From contig CAJNDS010001068.1 of assembly GCA_905221605.1 (NCBI GenBank), positions 291,001 to 355,000 on the forward strand: DNA of 64,000 nt, in the 5' to 3' direction. Both the position numbers and the translations under genes were made by a program. The notes under the pieces were generated by a model. That model saw nothing but the letters and a program-made list of their open reading frames with translations, had not been told where the DNA came from and ran no database searches. Of this stretch, positions 1-13,200 are shown piece after piece (the stretch's first letter is position 1; every line of letters starts with the position of its first letter). This DNA comes from Symbiodinium natans. Taxonomy: Eukaryota; Sar; Dinophyceae; Suessiales; Symbiodiniaceae.

Positions 1-95
1 GTTGGGATGTTCCTCCGCGCACTAACAGTCCTTAATGGGGATGATCGTACCCCTACTAAATCCCGATTAAGGGCTGTTAGTATAAGGGGGAACAT
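1..95. mobile_element. Family A palindromic element at the window edge
   Basis: CACTAACAGTCCTTAATGGG at the left and AAGGGCTGTTAGTATAAGGG at the right; same fold as 46538. The left terminus is altered. Confidence 0.75.
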
Positions 96-109
96 TTTGG
101 GGCTCTTGG

Positions 110-236
110 ATGACTGGCTGGTTCTTAGTAGGGAATGAGGGAATGAGGTACCCAAGATAATCCCTTAAAGGGTATATATATATATATATATATAGGGCCC
201 TAATTCCCCCATTCCTTACTAAGAAGCAGCGGGATG
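110..236. mobile_element. Family E inverted-repeat element, intact copy
   Basis: GGTTCTTAGTAGGGAATGAG at the left is inverted as ATTCCTTACTAAGAAGC at the right, with a (TA)n centre. Confidence 0.75.
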
Positions 237-321
237 AAGATGTGGGGTCTTCAAGGGCTCGGGTCATAGCCGATGGGGAACCTGCAGTGCCCAGACAGTT
301 TGGCACCTGATCTTCGAAAGC

Positions 322-435
322 CCTACTTGAGCGGTTCATGGGTAGTTATAGGTAGGTTGTACTTGAAACTACAATTATGACCTTATTCGGGCACTTGTAA
401 CCCGACTTGTACCGACCCATGAACCTTCAAGTACA
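322..435. mobile_element. Family D inverted-repeat element
   Basis: GGTTCATGGGTAGTTATAGG at the left, ACCCATGAACCTTCAAGTA at the right. Family D ends are (C)TTGGAGGTTCATGGG / CCCATGAACCTCCAAG. Confidence 0.7.
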
Positions 436-1000
436 TAACCCAAACTCCGCAAACTGAAAAAAAAACCCCTCCAAAGGGCTCTCGCGCTCCGCTTCTCAAC
501 ATTTTCCCACGTTGATCTTTCCCCGTCTCTCCCCCCCTTGGCGATTGAAGCAGTAAGTGCCGTGTAGACTTTCAGCAGAAGTGTGCGATGATGTGCCGTG
601 AGTACGGCTGCTTCTGACACTCCTCAAGAACATCACAGCCTCTCAAGAACGGCACCTACCTGACGTGTTCCTAGGATGTCCATGCTGGAAGCGTGAGCTT
701 CCTCTCGAATTCTGCACTCACATGTGGTGGTGCACACTATGGGCAAAGTCCTTGAGGACGAGGTGCAGGCAGGTGCCTGCCCCCTGAAGCCCACTCAACT
801 AAGAAAAGGGGTCGGAATCAAATCACTACTACTTTTCCATGATGGTATGCCCTGATCACCTCCAACACCCGATTCTAACTAGTAAGGCCCCCTACCCTAT
901 AGAATTTATACCCTAGCAGGCCCCCAACACGCGATTCTAATTCGTAAGGCCCCTAAACTCTATTCAGGCCCCTTTCTTTGCAAGCCGCTAGCACTCATGA
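436..1000. other. Non-coding stretch
   Basis: No protein-like frame with splice sites. Two similar phrases (CCCGATTCTAACTAGTAAGGCCCC at 868 and CGCGATTCTAATTCGTAAGGCCCC at 931) form a short direct repeat. Confidence 0.6.
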
Positions 1001-1004
1001 TGGA

Positions 1005-1262
1005 AGGGATGGCCCATCCACCAAAGGAAGCCAATTCATTGCAGGGGTCGCGAAGAGCCCATGAAGCATTGCGAGCAAACCCTAAACCCTAAACCCTAAA
1101 CCCTAAACCCTAAACCCTAAACCCTAAACCCTAAACCCTAAACCCTAAACCCTACACCCGAAATATGGAGGCAATGCAAGAAAGCTCAGAGATGGCGGTG
1201 CCTTCCTGCTGAGAAACCTCTGCCAGAGAGAGCCCAAAGCGAAGAGGTGAATTAGGAATCTT
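1005..1262 (-). CDS. Two weak exon candidates near the window start
   Basis: At 1155-1262 one minus frame is open ([18 protein letters not shown]). At 1010-1078 a frame [17 protein letters not shown] resembles a decayed repeat unit. A CCCTAAA tract separates them. Neither has confirmed splice sites. Confidence 0.25.
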
Positions 1263-4200
1263 GAGTTTAGGGTTTAGGGTTTAGGGTTTAGGGTTTAGGG
1301 TCCAGGGTCTAGGGTTTAGGGGTTGTGGTTATGGAGCTTTACGATTTTAAGGTTTTGTAGGCCATAGGGTCTCAGGGTTTCTGGTTTAGGCTTTCCTTAA
1401 GGTTCAGAGTTTGAGGGCAACAGGCCATAGGGTTTAGGTTCAAAAGGCCAAGCCACATCGTCTTTCTGGGGGTTAAGGCCCAGTGACTCCAGCTGAGCCC
1501 TTTTGAGTTCTACATAAATCTAGAGCTCGTGGGCGGGAGAGGGAGGGGAGGACGGGGGCCTTCCCTATTTTCTCTGTCATAGTTGGGTACCATTTTACAT
1601 TTTTAAGGGTACTTAAACCCAATAGGGAATATACATCTAAATTTCTATCTTATACCAACCATGAACTCGTTTTGTGCCCTAAATCCAAAACCCCGAACCC
1701 TTATCAGCACATCCAAGCCGGGCAACCAGGTTGAGTAATCTAGGGGTCGGATAATTACTCATCGTCTTCCCTCATGGTCCCTTAGTGAATATGCTCAAAT
1801 AACGCCCCAGAACCCTATTCTGGTTGGTAAGGCTCCGTTTTGTCAGCGGCCTCCTTAAGCATAACCACACTCTACGATGGCCAACGATCGTGGTACGAAA
1901 CCAAGAATGTTTCGGAGCACGTGCCCAGACTAGAAGCCGTACTAGAAGCGGTACGAACATCACTGTGCACCCCGAACCCAAATCCCAAATCTTAAACTCT
2001 GAACCCCTGCTTTTGAAGCTTCTCTTGCATTCGCTTGGGCTTGGGGTTTAGGGCTTAGCTTCTGGCGAATACACTGGAAAGCTCATTCACGAGGAGCCTC
2101 GCGTAGGATGTTGTGATTTATAGCGCCGTGTACTTACTTATAAGCAGAGCCAGCAGTATGGGAACCATACCTATAGCCTTAGTTAGTACTAAGTAAAGAA
2201 CCCCCAAAAGTTTAACGTTCGACTATTGGCTAAGCAAGAAAAGCGTGCAACGCCACTGCTACGAAGAGAACTACTAAAAACATCCTTAGCGTATATCACA
2301 GCGTTATTCTTAGTAGTAGTATTGTCGCAAGGAAGCTCGCTAAACCAAGTCCACAACCCCATGTTCCCCAGGTCGTCTGCGGCCAAAGCAACACATGGGC
2401 AGGTCAATGATGACACGAAGACCCACCCTGAACCCTAAACCTACACGCCCTAATTTAAGGTTTAGGTCTTAGGGTTTAGGGTTTACCCGATCAGTTGGAC
2501 AGGAACTTAGAGAAACTCCCCAATTGCGGGCGAGGCCACTACAGACACGCCATGCCTTGAAGGATCTCCAGTTCTGCTCCTCGTCTTGTCGAGTTGCGAT
2601 GTGGTTTATGTGTAGGCTTGAGTGTATGCTGGCTCGCTTTGTAGAATCATTGTAGAACTGCAGAGTGGGAAGCATGCAGACAATCATGCCGCATGTTCGT
2701 GTGTGTAAATGTGACGGAAAGTTCGTGATCCTTTCGCGGCAGCATAGATGTTCCGCGAAAATATGCAACTATTTCCCCAGACCACGCTGCATGCCGCACC
2801 GGCAACGCACAGCAATGAGGGTGTTTGGTCATGCCTTAGGGCTTCGGGTTTAGGTTTTCAGGCGCAACTCATGGAGCTTTCTCAAAACTTCATGCTTCCC
2901 TTTGTACGAGAAGGACCATTCAAGTCAGGATGCTTCACCTGCTCGGAGCCCAAACCCTAAACCCCAAAACCCTGACCCCTAAAACCCTAAAGCCCTAAAG
3001 CCCTAAAACCCTAACCCTAAACCCTGGAACCCTAAACCCTAAACCCTAAACCCTAACCCTAAACCCTAGAACCCTAGAACCCTAAACCCTAAACCCTAAA
3101 ACCCGAAAACCCTAAACCCTAAACCCTAGCCACCAGCCCAGACTCGGTCAGCTGCCAGTCCCACGCTCGGCCAGAGAAGGCGGCGGCCGTCGCTTCGGAG
3201 GGCGGCGAAAGCGTACCTCTCTAAAGCTAAGGCCCCCTTTCCCAGGGTTTAGGGTTTAGGGTTTGGGGTTTAGGGTTTAGGGTATGGGGTTTAGGGTTTG
3301 GGGTTTAGGGTTGAGGGTTTAGGGTCTAGGGTTTGGGGTCTGGGGGGTTCCACATGAACCCCAAGAGGGGCTCTGGTTCATATACCTTAGGGAATATATT
3401 ATGGCAGTATAGCGCAAATGACCCCAGTTTCCGGGCTCATGAGGGAGCCAAGAAGGGAACGTCATGCGAAGAACTGCTCATCTGGGCTTAGGGCTTAGGG
3501 TTTAGGGTGGGGTTCTCAAGCTCGAGGTCCATTCTTGGGCGTTTCTATTCTGCGAGGGCCCCACTGCCATACATACCTGTAGGGGTTCAGATATTGAATG
3601 TACTGTCCTCGAGGAGGTCATTGGGGCTGAGGACTTCGGTTTGTAGTCAGACGGTTTGTCGAGGCAGAGAGCTCTTCATGCTGCCCTTGTACGCTGTTTC
3701 ATGCGCTCTTCGGCTGCTCCTGGCTTCGGGGGGCCAAAAGGGTTTTGGGGTTTAGGGTTTAGGGCTAGGGTTTAGGGTTTAGGGTTTAGGGTTTAGGGTT
3801 TAGGGTTTAGGGTTTAGGGTTTAGGGTTTAGAGTATAGAGTTTAGGGTTTAGGGTTTGGGGTTTAGGGTTTAGGGTTTAGGGTTTAGGGCTTGGGGCTTA
3901 GGGTTTAGGGTTTAGGGCTTAGGGTGTAGGGGTCTGTTCCTTCAGGGCGAAGCTCCGCAGCTGCATCACCAGGTCGGACGAGGCACTTTCCCGCCAGGAG
4001 GTGCTGCACGTGCCGGAGCTCACCCTGAACGAAGGTCCTGGGAGTGAGTTTAGGGTACCCTAAACCCTAAACCCTAAACCCTAAACCCTAAACCCTAAAC
4101 CCTAAACCCTAAACCCTAAACCCTAAACCCTAAACCCTAAACCCTAAACCCTAACCCTAAACCCTAAACCCCAAGCCCGAAACCCTAAACACCGGATTTA

Positions 4201-7200
4201 GGTTCTCCCGGAACCTATGAGGGATCGGGTCTTCAGATTCATGAATTGCTCCCAGCGCAGACGCCAAATATTTCAAAATATGACACAGGAATTCCCCCTT
4301 TTCGTAACCCTAAACCCTAAACCCTAAACCCTAAACCAGCAACTGGATGCTGCAAAGCCCGAAAGCCCTTTTCTGGGCAGCTCTTGGGGCACGATGTGAA
4401 CTTGGGGGGTGTTAAGGAAGGCTCGAGGGTTCAACGAGTCAGTGTGTAAGGGGATGTTGGGATCATGATTCGAGGCGTTCGAGCCGAGAAAGGCGGTGAA
4501 CTTATTGGCTCTTAGTAGGGGAATGAGGGAATGAGGTACCCTACATCCCCCCTACTTTTCCCTTTAAGGGGTTGCATAAACCCTAAACCCTAAACCCTAA
4601 ACCCTAAACCCTAAACCCTAAACCCTAAACCCTAAACCCTAAACCCTAAACCCTAAACCCTAAACCCTAAACCCTAAACCCTAAACCCTAACCCTAAACC
4701 CTGAACCCTAAAACCTCCTTCCCCCAGTCTTTGCGAAGAACCGGGGAGAGGGAGCGCCGAGCTCCCAGGCTCTTGGAACCACATACACCACACATCTGTT
4801 CCATGTTTAGGGTTTAGGGTTTAGGGTTTAGGGTTTAGGCGACCCTAAGCCTACTAAACCCTAATGAACTCCTAAGCCCTTGTGGCCTTCAATAGGGCAG
4901 ACTCCCGCCCTGCTTACACGAGCTTGTTGAAATGACTCGGCACACCTCAGTCACCCCGAGGCGCTGCCCTTCTCTGGAAGCCCTCCATGCGGGAATCAAT
5001 CGCCGTGAGCTCTCAGGAAGGTCTGCTTGCAAGACCCACCTTGAGGGTATGCAGCTAGAGGCCTTCAACCTGCGAAGCAAAAAGCAAAATTGGGCCCGCG
5101 TCCCTAAACCCTAAACCCTGCACCCCAAACCCTAAACCCCTAAACCTTGAACCCTAAACCCAACATGCAGAGCCAGGGGCGAATCTCCCCCCACGAAGTG
5201 ATCTCCCCAGGCCACCTGGCTTTGAACGCAGATTCCTTGACAACTCTGAAGCTGCAGTTGAACAAAAACCCTACTATGTAGGGGTTTAGGGTTTAGGGTT
5301 GAGGGTTTAGGGTTTCCCAAAATAGGGGCACCATTTTGGGGGGTCCCTTTAAAGGGATTCTATTCTATTTGGGGTAAAAGAGAGGGAGAACACTTTTAGG
5401 GTGAAACGTGTGGTAGCTTTGGGTATAGCAAAATTTAAGGTACGTAGAACCGTAGTTATGACTATCCATGAACTTAAAGTAGACCTAGACCTTCACCTGC
5501 TGAAAGGCGTGAGCCACCTCTTCACCCATCGATCGTAGAAGAACCCAACAAACACACGTCTTCGTCCATGCACCGAGGCTTGCTTCGATATCCGGACACC
5601 CTGAAGCTTCGTTGCCCCTCCACCCCTCCCAAACCCCACTACAGGGTTTAGGGTTTAGGGTTTAGGGTTTAGGATTACTAGTAGCTCAAAGTGCCCTAGA
5701 TACATCTTCTACACCCCAAATCCCACCAAACTTGGTCTAAACACTTCTAAGCATTGCCAGGTCGCCACGCAGCCATCGCCCCTGAGCGCGGCGAACGCGC
5801 CGGACGTGGCACAAAGCTTCCTCGCAGCTTCAGTGTCAGGGCTTCAGGGTATGATGCGGTTTAGGAGCCTGTAGGGGTCGTAGGTTTGATGGTTTCCTCG
5901 GAGGCTCATGGGTATGTTCGCTACAGCTCTGGCCAATCTAGGGAACTTCTCTCAACCCACTATCTCCTTGAACCTTGAGGAGTACCCTCCCCTATACAAG
6001 CTTGGGCACTGGGAGTGTGGGCTTCTGCACACGTGTAACTTCGTTTTCTTCTAGCTTTTCTTGGGGTTGGGAATTTTGGATTCCGGGCCTAGGACTTCGG
6101 ATTTGGGGTTTAGGGTTTAGGGTTTAGGGTTTGGGGGGTTGGGAGTCGGGACTTAGGGTTGTGAGCGTGGGTGGGGCTCGGGCTTCCTCATGCTTCAGGT
6201 GGCAGGCTTAGGGATGTGCTGAGCATCTGATATGCAGCTGCCTCGGAAGAAGGAACACATTCCTGACCAAACTGGGGGACACTTGCCCAAACTTCTCGAG
6301 GTTTTCATCGGGTTGTAGAGGGTAGTTCTCTAAAGTCGGTTCCCTTTTGGGTCCTTTCTTAAGAGTTGCCGTACCACACAGGGTCCCCAAATGTAAAGAA
6401 CTACCCTAAACCCTACACCCTAAACCCTAAACCCTAAACCCCATAGAATTCCCAAAGCCCTCTGGAGGACGAGGTGCCGGACATCAACGAGCTGCTCCCG
6501 GACAGCGCTGCAGTCCCCGCCGTGGTCCTCGTCTAGGGTTTAGGGTTTAGTGTTTAGGTTTAGGGTTTAGGGTTTAGGGTTTAGGGTTTAGGGGGCTGAG
6601 GATTGAACAGCAACTCGTGATGAGCACGATGTCAAGTGCCATTGAGAAGCAAGCGGGCCTGAAAGCAAGTCCTAACCTAAATCCTAAACCCAAACCCCTG
6701 TAAGTGAAACACACGCAAAGCACGCCCGCACACAGACACACACAGAGAAGAGAGGAGAACAAACTTAGGAAACTTTGCATCGTCTCCGAGGCTCGGCGTC
6801 GCCCCAGGCCAGAACGGTCCCATCCTCCACGGGGATGCTTCGTTTAGGGTTTAGGGTTTAGGGTTCATGGGTACTTAGAACCCCAAATTCTAAGTCTACT
6901 CATAACCTACTTAGAGGACTGCGGGGGCTGATTTTTTTTGAGGTGACAAGTGCCCATGAACCTCCAAGCAAGCAGGGGTTTCAGGATTTCCGGGTTGAGG
7001 GAGGCTGGTCCGTCTCCCCTCCCAAGACGCGCAACCAAGTTTGGGGGTGGATTTGGGGGGGCCCTCGAAAGCGATCATACTTCTATGGCTTATCGAGGGC
7101 CATAGTACTCTACCCAAAAAACCCTGAGCCCTCACCCTAAGCTTGGTAGCCCGGTAACCATATCATAATAAGGGCACTCTTTTTTTGGGTTGGTGAAAAA

Positions 7201-10200
7201 AACTAAGGGAACCCATAACAAAAGAAAGGGTCAAGGGTACCACTGGGCTACCAAGTAAGGGACGATTTCGAAAAGCCAACCCGAAACCCTAAACCCTAAA
7301 CCCTAGACCCTAGACCTTAAACCCTAAACCCTAAACCCTAAACCCTGTCAGAGGTCGCAGAAAAATCTCCCAAGGCCTCCAGGAGAGCAGCGAAGGCCGC
7401 ACGAGTGGCCTCGAGCCTGTGATTCTGGCTAGGGTTCAGGGGGTTTGGGGTTGAGGGGTTTGGTTTAGGGGTTTAGGGGTTTAGGGTTTAGGGTTTAGGG
7501 GTTCAGAGGGTTTAGGGTTTTAGGGTTTCGGGTTTAGGGTTTAAGGTTTAGGGTTCAGAGGATTAGGGGTTTTGGGTTTAGGGTTTAGGGTTTAAGGTTT
7601 AGGGTTCAGAGGGTTAGGGGTTTAGGGTTTAGGGTTTAAGGTTTAGGGTTCAGAGGTTAGGGGCTTAGGAGCTTAGAGGACAAGAGTGCAAACTGTCCGT
7701 ATTTTGGTTACCTGCATTCAGAAGCAAAGTCCAGAGACCTCCGGGAGCTTTTCATCACTTCCAGTTGCTTCTTCAGAGACCTGCTGTTCAGGGTCTAGGG
7801 TTTCGGGTGTAGGGTTTGGGGTTTTGGGCACCAAGGGGACCAGTCCTCGGGTTGTGTCTAAGGTACCCATGCCCAGACAGAATCTAAGAGTCGTGACTCT
7901 TGGGGCAGGTTTCACCTTTCCCTTCAGTTCAGCTGGACAGCTGAAAGGAAGGCCTGACCATGTCTTTCTCGCGATCGCTTGCAGTTCGTAGCTGGAAGTA
8001 GTGGTTGATGATCTTGACATCGCTACTGCTTTCTGTAGAAACATGTGTGCAGTGCACGTGGGCTGCGCTCTGGAGGGGGGGGGGGGAAGGTTCAGGTAAA
8101 CAAGAACTTCAGGAGCAAGCGGTTCCAATGCAGCTTTCTTCACAGGCGGCAGAGTTCCTGCCGCAAACCATCTCTTGGCTCACTCTAGCTACCTGGGCCT
8201 ACCCTTGAAGGCCCCCTCGTCCCAACGGTTTAGGGTTTAGGGTTTAGGGTTTAGGGTTTAGGGTTTAGGGTTTAGGGTTTAGGGTTTAGGGATCCTCAAA
8301 CCGGCCGAGGCGCTGCAGAACCCGCTTGCGCGACCGGCGGAGTTTTGATGTGCTTGCGCCCCCGTTTCGGTGACCCCAGGCCTCTCGGAAGCAATTTGCA
8401 GTGCTCTGCCCGGATCATGCAGGGTTTAGGGTTTAGGGTTTAGGGTTTAGGGTTTAGGGTTTAGGGTTTAGGGTTTAGGGTTTAGGGTTTAGGGTTTAGG
8501 GCATAGGGTTTCGGGGAAAGGTTGGGCCTGGTGAGATCGAATGGGGATTTTTGGGCGGCTTACATTGGAAGCATGAACAGCCGTTTGGGCTCCCGTGCTG
8601 GGCAAACGGGGTAACCTTTGCCCTGGTAGGGGTTAGGGTTGAGGGTTTAAGGTTCAGGAGTTTAGGGTCCATGAGTGATTTATGAGGCTTAGGACTTACG
8701 GTCAGTGGGTTTGCCCTTCAAGCAACAGGTTTCGGGTCTTAGGGTTAAGGGATGAGGGGGTTGGGGTTCAGAGAGTTCCCCCTAGACCCTTAAAAACCCT
8801 AAACCCTGAACCCTAGTGTTTTGGCGGTCCAGGTGCGATGACGGAGGAATCCTCCAACAGGGCCGCGAAGGCACATGAAGTTGCCTTGATCTCCTGGTGG
8901 GTTTAGGGGTTTCGGGTTCAGGGTTTGGGGTTTGGCGTTCAGGGTTTGGGGTTTGGGGCTTCTGGTGCCAGGGGTGTTAGGGTTTTCAGTCTTAAGGCTT
9001 CATAAGGGGGTCTAGGAGGACCGCGAAGAGGTGTGCAGGTCCCAGAGGCTTCGACACGAGCTCGTCTTAGGGATCTGCGACTTTGGCTGATTCACGGATT
9101 CTGGGGTTCAGGGTTTAGGGTTTGGGGTTCAGGGTTTAGGGTTTTGTGTTAGGGTTTGGGGTTCAGGGTTTGGGTTCAAGGTTTAGGGTGTTGGGTTTAG
9201 GGTCTAGGGTTTAGGGTTTGGGGTTCAGGGTTTAGGGAGGCTGGGTTTCGGTCTCCTTCACGCCCCTCAGCGCGCAGGTCAGCGAGGCGGGATCGCCGCC
9301 GAAGGCGGGGTCACCCCAAGCGACCACCTTCTCTTTTTGGGCTTTGGCTGGTTAGGGTTTAGGGTTTAAGGCTTAGGGCTTAGGGTTAAGGGTTTAGGGT
9401 TTAGGGTTCAGGGTTCAGGGTTTAGGGTTTTGGGTTCAGGGTCCACTAGGCCCACTTGGCTCAAGGCACAAGCAGCCCGAGTCTTTCGAAGCTGCCGGGG
9501 CGCCGTGCGATCTCCCCGCAGCGCAGCGAAGGCGTAGTCGGACGCATGGAGCTGGCGCACATCCTTCCTCCAAATCATTATATATATATATATATAAGCT
9601 ACCCCCCCCCCCAGCGACCTACCCTTTTTAGGCCTTTTTAGGCCTTTTTAACAAAAAATAACAAAGAAGGCCCAACAGTCGCGTAGTTAATCACCGGGTA
9701 ATGAAGGACAGTTACTGGGACACCCACCTCACAGACCCCGATAAGCTAGCATTGGAAGAATCTACATTTTGAATCTGAAGCGGACAATGCTGTTTTTAGA
9801 TGTTTAGATCAGCGTTTTTCTATGCAAATTGTGGGTTTCAAGGGCAATTAATGTTTTGTTGAGCAACTAATTTATTTATACAATTGTGTTTGTACGAGGC
9901 AAAGTATTAATCAAATAGTGAAACATTTTTCTTGGTTCTATGCGAATTTCGCTACTAGAGTAATTATTAAGCAAAGAGCCCAATTTGACTCAAGTGAATA
10001 CTATTTAAAGGAGCATACTCAACCAAGATACGAAATAGGCACCATTTTCAACCAAAAAATGGCAAAGTGTGCGTTTAAAGTGCAAATACTGTATTTATAC
10101 AATTGTGTTTGTACTAGGCAAAGTATGCTCTCTGAAAAGTCCACTGAAATACCTTATGTTTACACATTCATGAATCGTTTTTCTTTTTGAAATAATCATT

Positions 10201-13200
10201 TTATGCGAATTTAGCTACTAGAGTAATTATTAAGCAAATAGCCCAATTTGACTCAAGTGAATACCATTTAAAGGACCATACTCAACCAAAATACGAAAGA
10301 AGCACCATATTCAACCAAAATATGGCAAAGTGTGGTTTAAAGGGCAAAGAGTGCTTTGTTGAGCAACTAATGCATTGAAACAAAGATGTCTGAAGTATTC
10401 AATAAAGACTACATATATACTATGCTTGAAAAACGCAACTTGCACAATCAGGCTTAAAACATGCACAAGAATCCTAGAAAAGTATACATAAGCAAATTCA
10501 CAAATACATAAAAACATCCAAAAGCGCAAGCTTTTCAGGAGAATCTCTGGTAAAGTTTGGATTATAGGGTTTTGGGGTATTCCTGGACGAGTAGGAGTCA
10601 CTTTTTAAGCAAACAATTCTAAGCAATAAATGCTTTTTCTCAAGACAAGTATTGCAAATGCTGCTTCTAGATAATTAATCGCATTTACCAGGCAAATATT
10701 ATCCATGCGAATTGAGCTACCAGAGCACCAAGTAATGGCTGAATAAGGCCTACTACACTTGAGTACAACCAAAAGATGCACTAAACACTAGCGGCTCTAC
10801 TTACATAATAACGAAACAAAAAGTTCTGAAGCACTAGAAAGACCACTTGTATACTATTTCTGAAAAGCACAATTATCATAAGCACACTTAAAAATGCGTA
10901 GTTGTTGCCTCGTGACCGTGAAGGCGAACCAAAAAGCCAAAATACCAAAACCAAAAAACCAAAAATACCAAAACCAAAAAAACCAAAAAAACCAAAACCA
11001 AAAAAACCAAAAATACCAAAAAAACCAATTTTCCGGGACTCTTGGAGAAGCCTCATAGGGATTTCCTGAGAGTCCCGGAAAATTGGTTTTTTTAGTACTT
11101 TTGTTTTTTTTGGTTTTGGTTTGTTTGTTTTTTTGGTTTGTTTTTTTTTGGTTTTGGTTTTTTTGGTTTTTTTGGTTTTGGTTTTTTAGTTTTTTTTGGT
11201 TTTGGTATTTTTGGTTTTTCTACTGTCCCGTGTATGCGATTTTAGTTATATTTTAGTCTACGCCCTAGGAAATACGCTATATTGCACACCGAGTTTGCTT
11301 GCAGTGCAGCTGGGTGACTTGAGACAAGGCGAAAAAGGGTTGACTTGAGACAAGGCGAAAAAGGGTAGGTCACTGGGGGGGGGTACCATATATATATATA
11401 TATTTATTTATTTATGATATCAAACCTTTATTATTTGCTTATAGAGTGTATTATAACCTCTCCCATGATTTTTTTGAGTAACAGTTAATGCGGCGTTTTG
11501 CGGGTGTGATGGAAGAATTCTCCGAAACCCCAAGCCCCGAAACAGTCCCTAAACACAAAACCCTAAAGCCGAAACCGAAACCTCCTAAAATCCTAGAGAT
11601 ACTCAGGCTTGGGGCTGTGCTTTCACATTTGCCGCCGGGGTGCAGCTGCCCTTGCACGGCCCCGCTGTCCCCACCATATCGCCCATCTCCCCACGTCACA
11701 ACGGAGCCGTCCTCGTGTTAGGGTTTAGGGTTTAGGGTTTAGGGTTTAGGGTTTAGGGTTTAGGGTTTAGGGTTTAGGGCTTAGGGTTTAGGGTTTAGGG
11801 ATGTCTGAGTCAAGCCCAGGCCTTTTAGGGTAGCTGTTTAAGTAGGGTTCTAAGCATGGCACCTATTTACAACCCTACTTAGGGTACTTAACACCCTATT
11901 TAGGGTACTTCTAATCCTATTTAGGGTACTTAACACCCTATTTAGGGCACTTCTACTCCTATGTAGGAGTACGTATGTATGCCCTTGCCTATTCACTTCT
12001 ACTCCTACTTGGGGTACGTAAACCCCTGCTTCTTGACAGTCTACTCCCATTTGGGGTACGTATGCCCCTGCTTATTAAGTACCAATGCAAGTAGAAGCCC
12101 TAAACCCTATACCCTGAACCCTGAACCCTGAACCGTAAACCCTAAACCCTAAACCCTAAACCCTAAACCCTGAACCCTGAACCCTGAACCCTAAACCCTA
12201 AACCCAGAACCCTAAACCCTAAACCCCCCGAGTAGCAAAAACAGCCCTGTCCTCCAACAAGGCCGCGAAGGCGGCCTGGGACGCCCGAATCTGCTGCACG
12301 TCCTCGTGACCGCTTTAGGGTTTGGGGTTTAGGGTTTAGGGTTTGGGGTTTTAGGGTTTTAGGGTTTTAGGGTTTTAGGGTTTTAGGGTTTTAGGGTTTT
12401 AGGGTTTTAGGGTTTTAGGGTTTTAGGGTTTTAGGGTTTTAGGGTTTTAGGGTTTTAGGGTTTTAGGGTTTTAGGGTTGGTTTTAGGGTTTCAGGGTTTG
12501 GGGTTTAGGGTTTGGGGTTTTAGGGTTTAGGGTTTAGGGCCCCAAGAGCCCCAAGGAGTCCCAGAGGTGCCAGAGAGCAGCGCCCTTTCGGGAACTTGAA
12601 GATCTCTACCCAGACCCCTGGGAGGAGCCAAAAAAAAAACCCAACCAGTGCCCTCTACTACTCTTGGGGTCATTTTTGAATTTTAGGAACCCTTCAGGGG
12701 ATCTATTTTTTTGGATCCTCCCAGGGGTCTGGGTAGATGACATCCCCAAATTATTTCCGGCGTCTGCTTGATAGAGTTTCGGATACCAGCGATTGCACCG
12801 GCCATGTAGAAAGCTGGCAAGGTTCCCCCTGAACAACTCACCAGAGAATAGAGGAACTATGTTTACTAGGTATAGGGTTTAGGGTTTAGGGTTTAGGGTT
12901 TAGGGTTTAGGGTTTAGGGTTTAGGGTTTAGGGGGAACCAGGTTTACTAGGTATCTCCCCCGTTTAAGGCCCCCGGTAAGGCTACGGGATCCCCCTTGCC
13001 CAGACCCGAGGATCCAAAAAAAAAGATCCCCTTAAGGGTTCCTAACAATGACCCAATAGTAGAGGGTACTGTTTAGGGTTTAGGGTTTAGGGTTTCTTTG
13101 GGGGTTCTATTTTTTGGATCCTCCCAGAATTCTGGGTAGTTCCTTCATTCCATAGCAGGAGCCGGTAAACTTCCCCCACGCGACATCGCCTCAAGCTGCA

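Larger units (their letters stand above)
9577..11405. mobile_element. 1.8 kb AT-rich TIR element in an RCC1-like intron
   Basis: The left end reads (TA)n, AGCTA, a C run, then AGCGACCTACCCTTTTT. The right end is its inverse: AAAAAGGGTAGGTCACT, a G run, TACCA, (TA)n. The interior is AT-rich, has no TTTAGGG, and contains a 150 bp direct repeat (9939-10110 and 10203-10350) and a doubled ACTTGAGACAAGGCGAAAAA motif (11329-11365). No transposase-like ORF is present, so it would be non-autonomous. Confidence 0.75.

Noticed and set aside
1077-1155. The CCCTAAA runs could mean that the window is a chromosome end.
   Set aside because: Tracts of both orientations lie at many internal places with exons on both sides, and neither window edge is a long uniform array.
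7718-8143. A 141-codon minus-strand ORF in an RCC1-like intron.
   Set aside because: It runs through telomere-derived NPTPET-type sequence, lacks the repeat motifs and has an equally open opposite strand.
9449-9466. CACTTGGCTCAAG resembles the end of the dinoflagellate spliced leader.
   Set aside because: It lies on the plus strand just past the donor of a minus-strand exon, agrees over only about 10 bases and is not followed by a supported gene.
10781-11056. A 91-codon Phe/Gly-rich ORF.
   Set aside because: It is the translation of the CCAAAA arm of the long hairpin.
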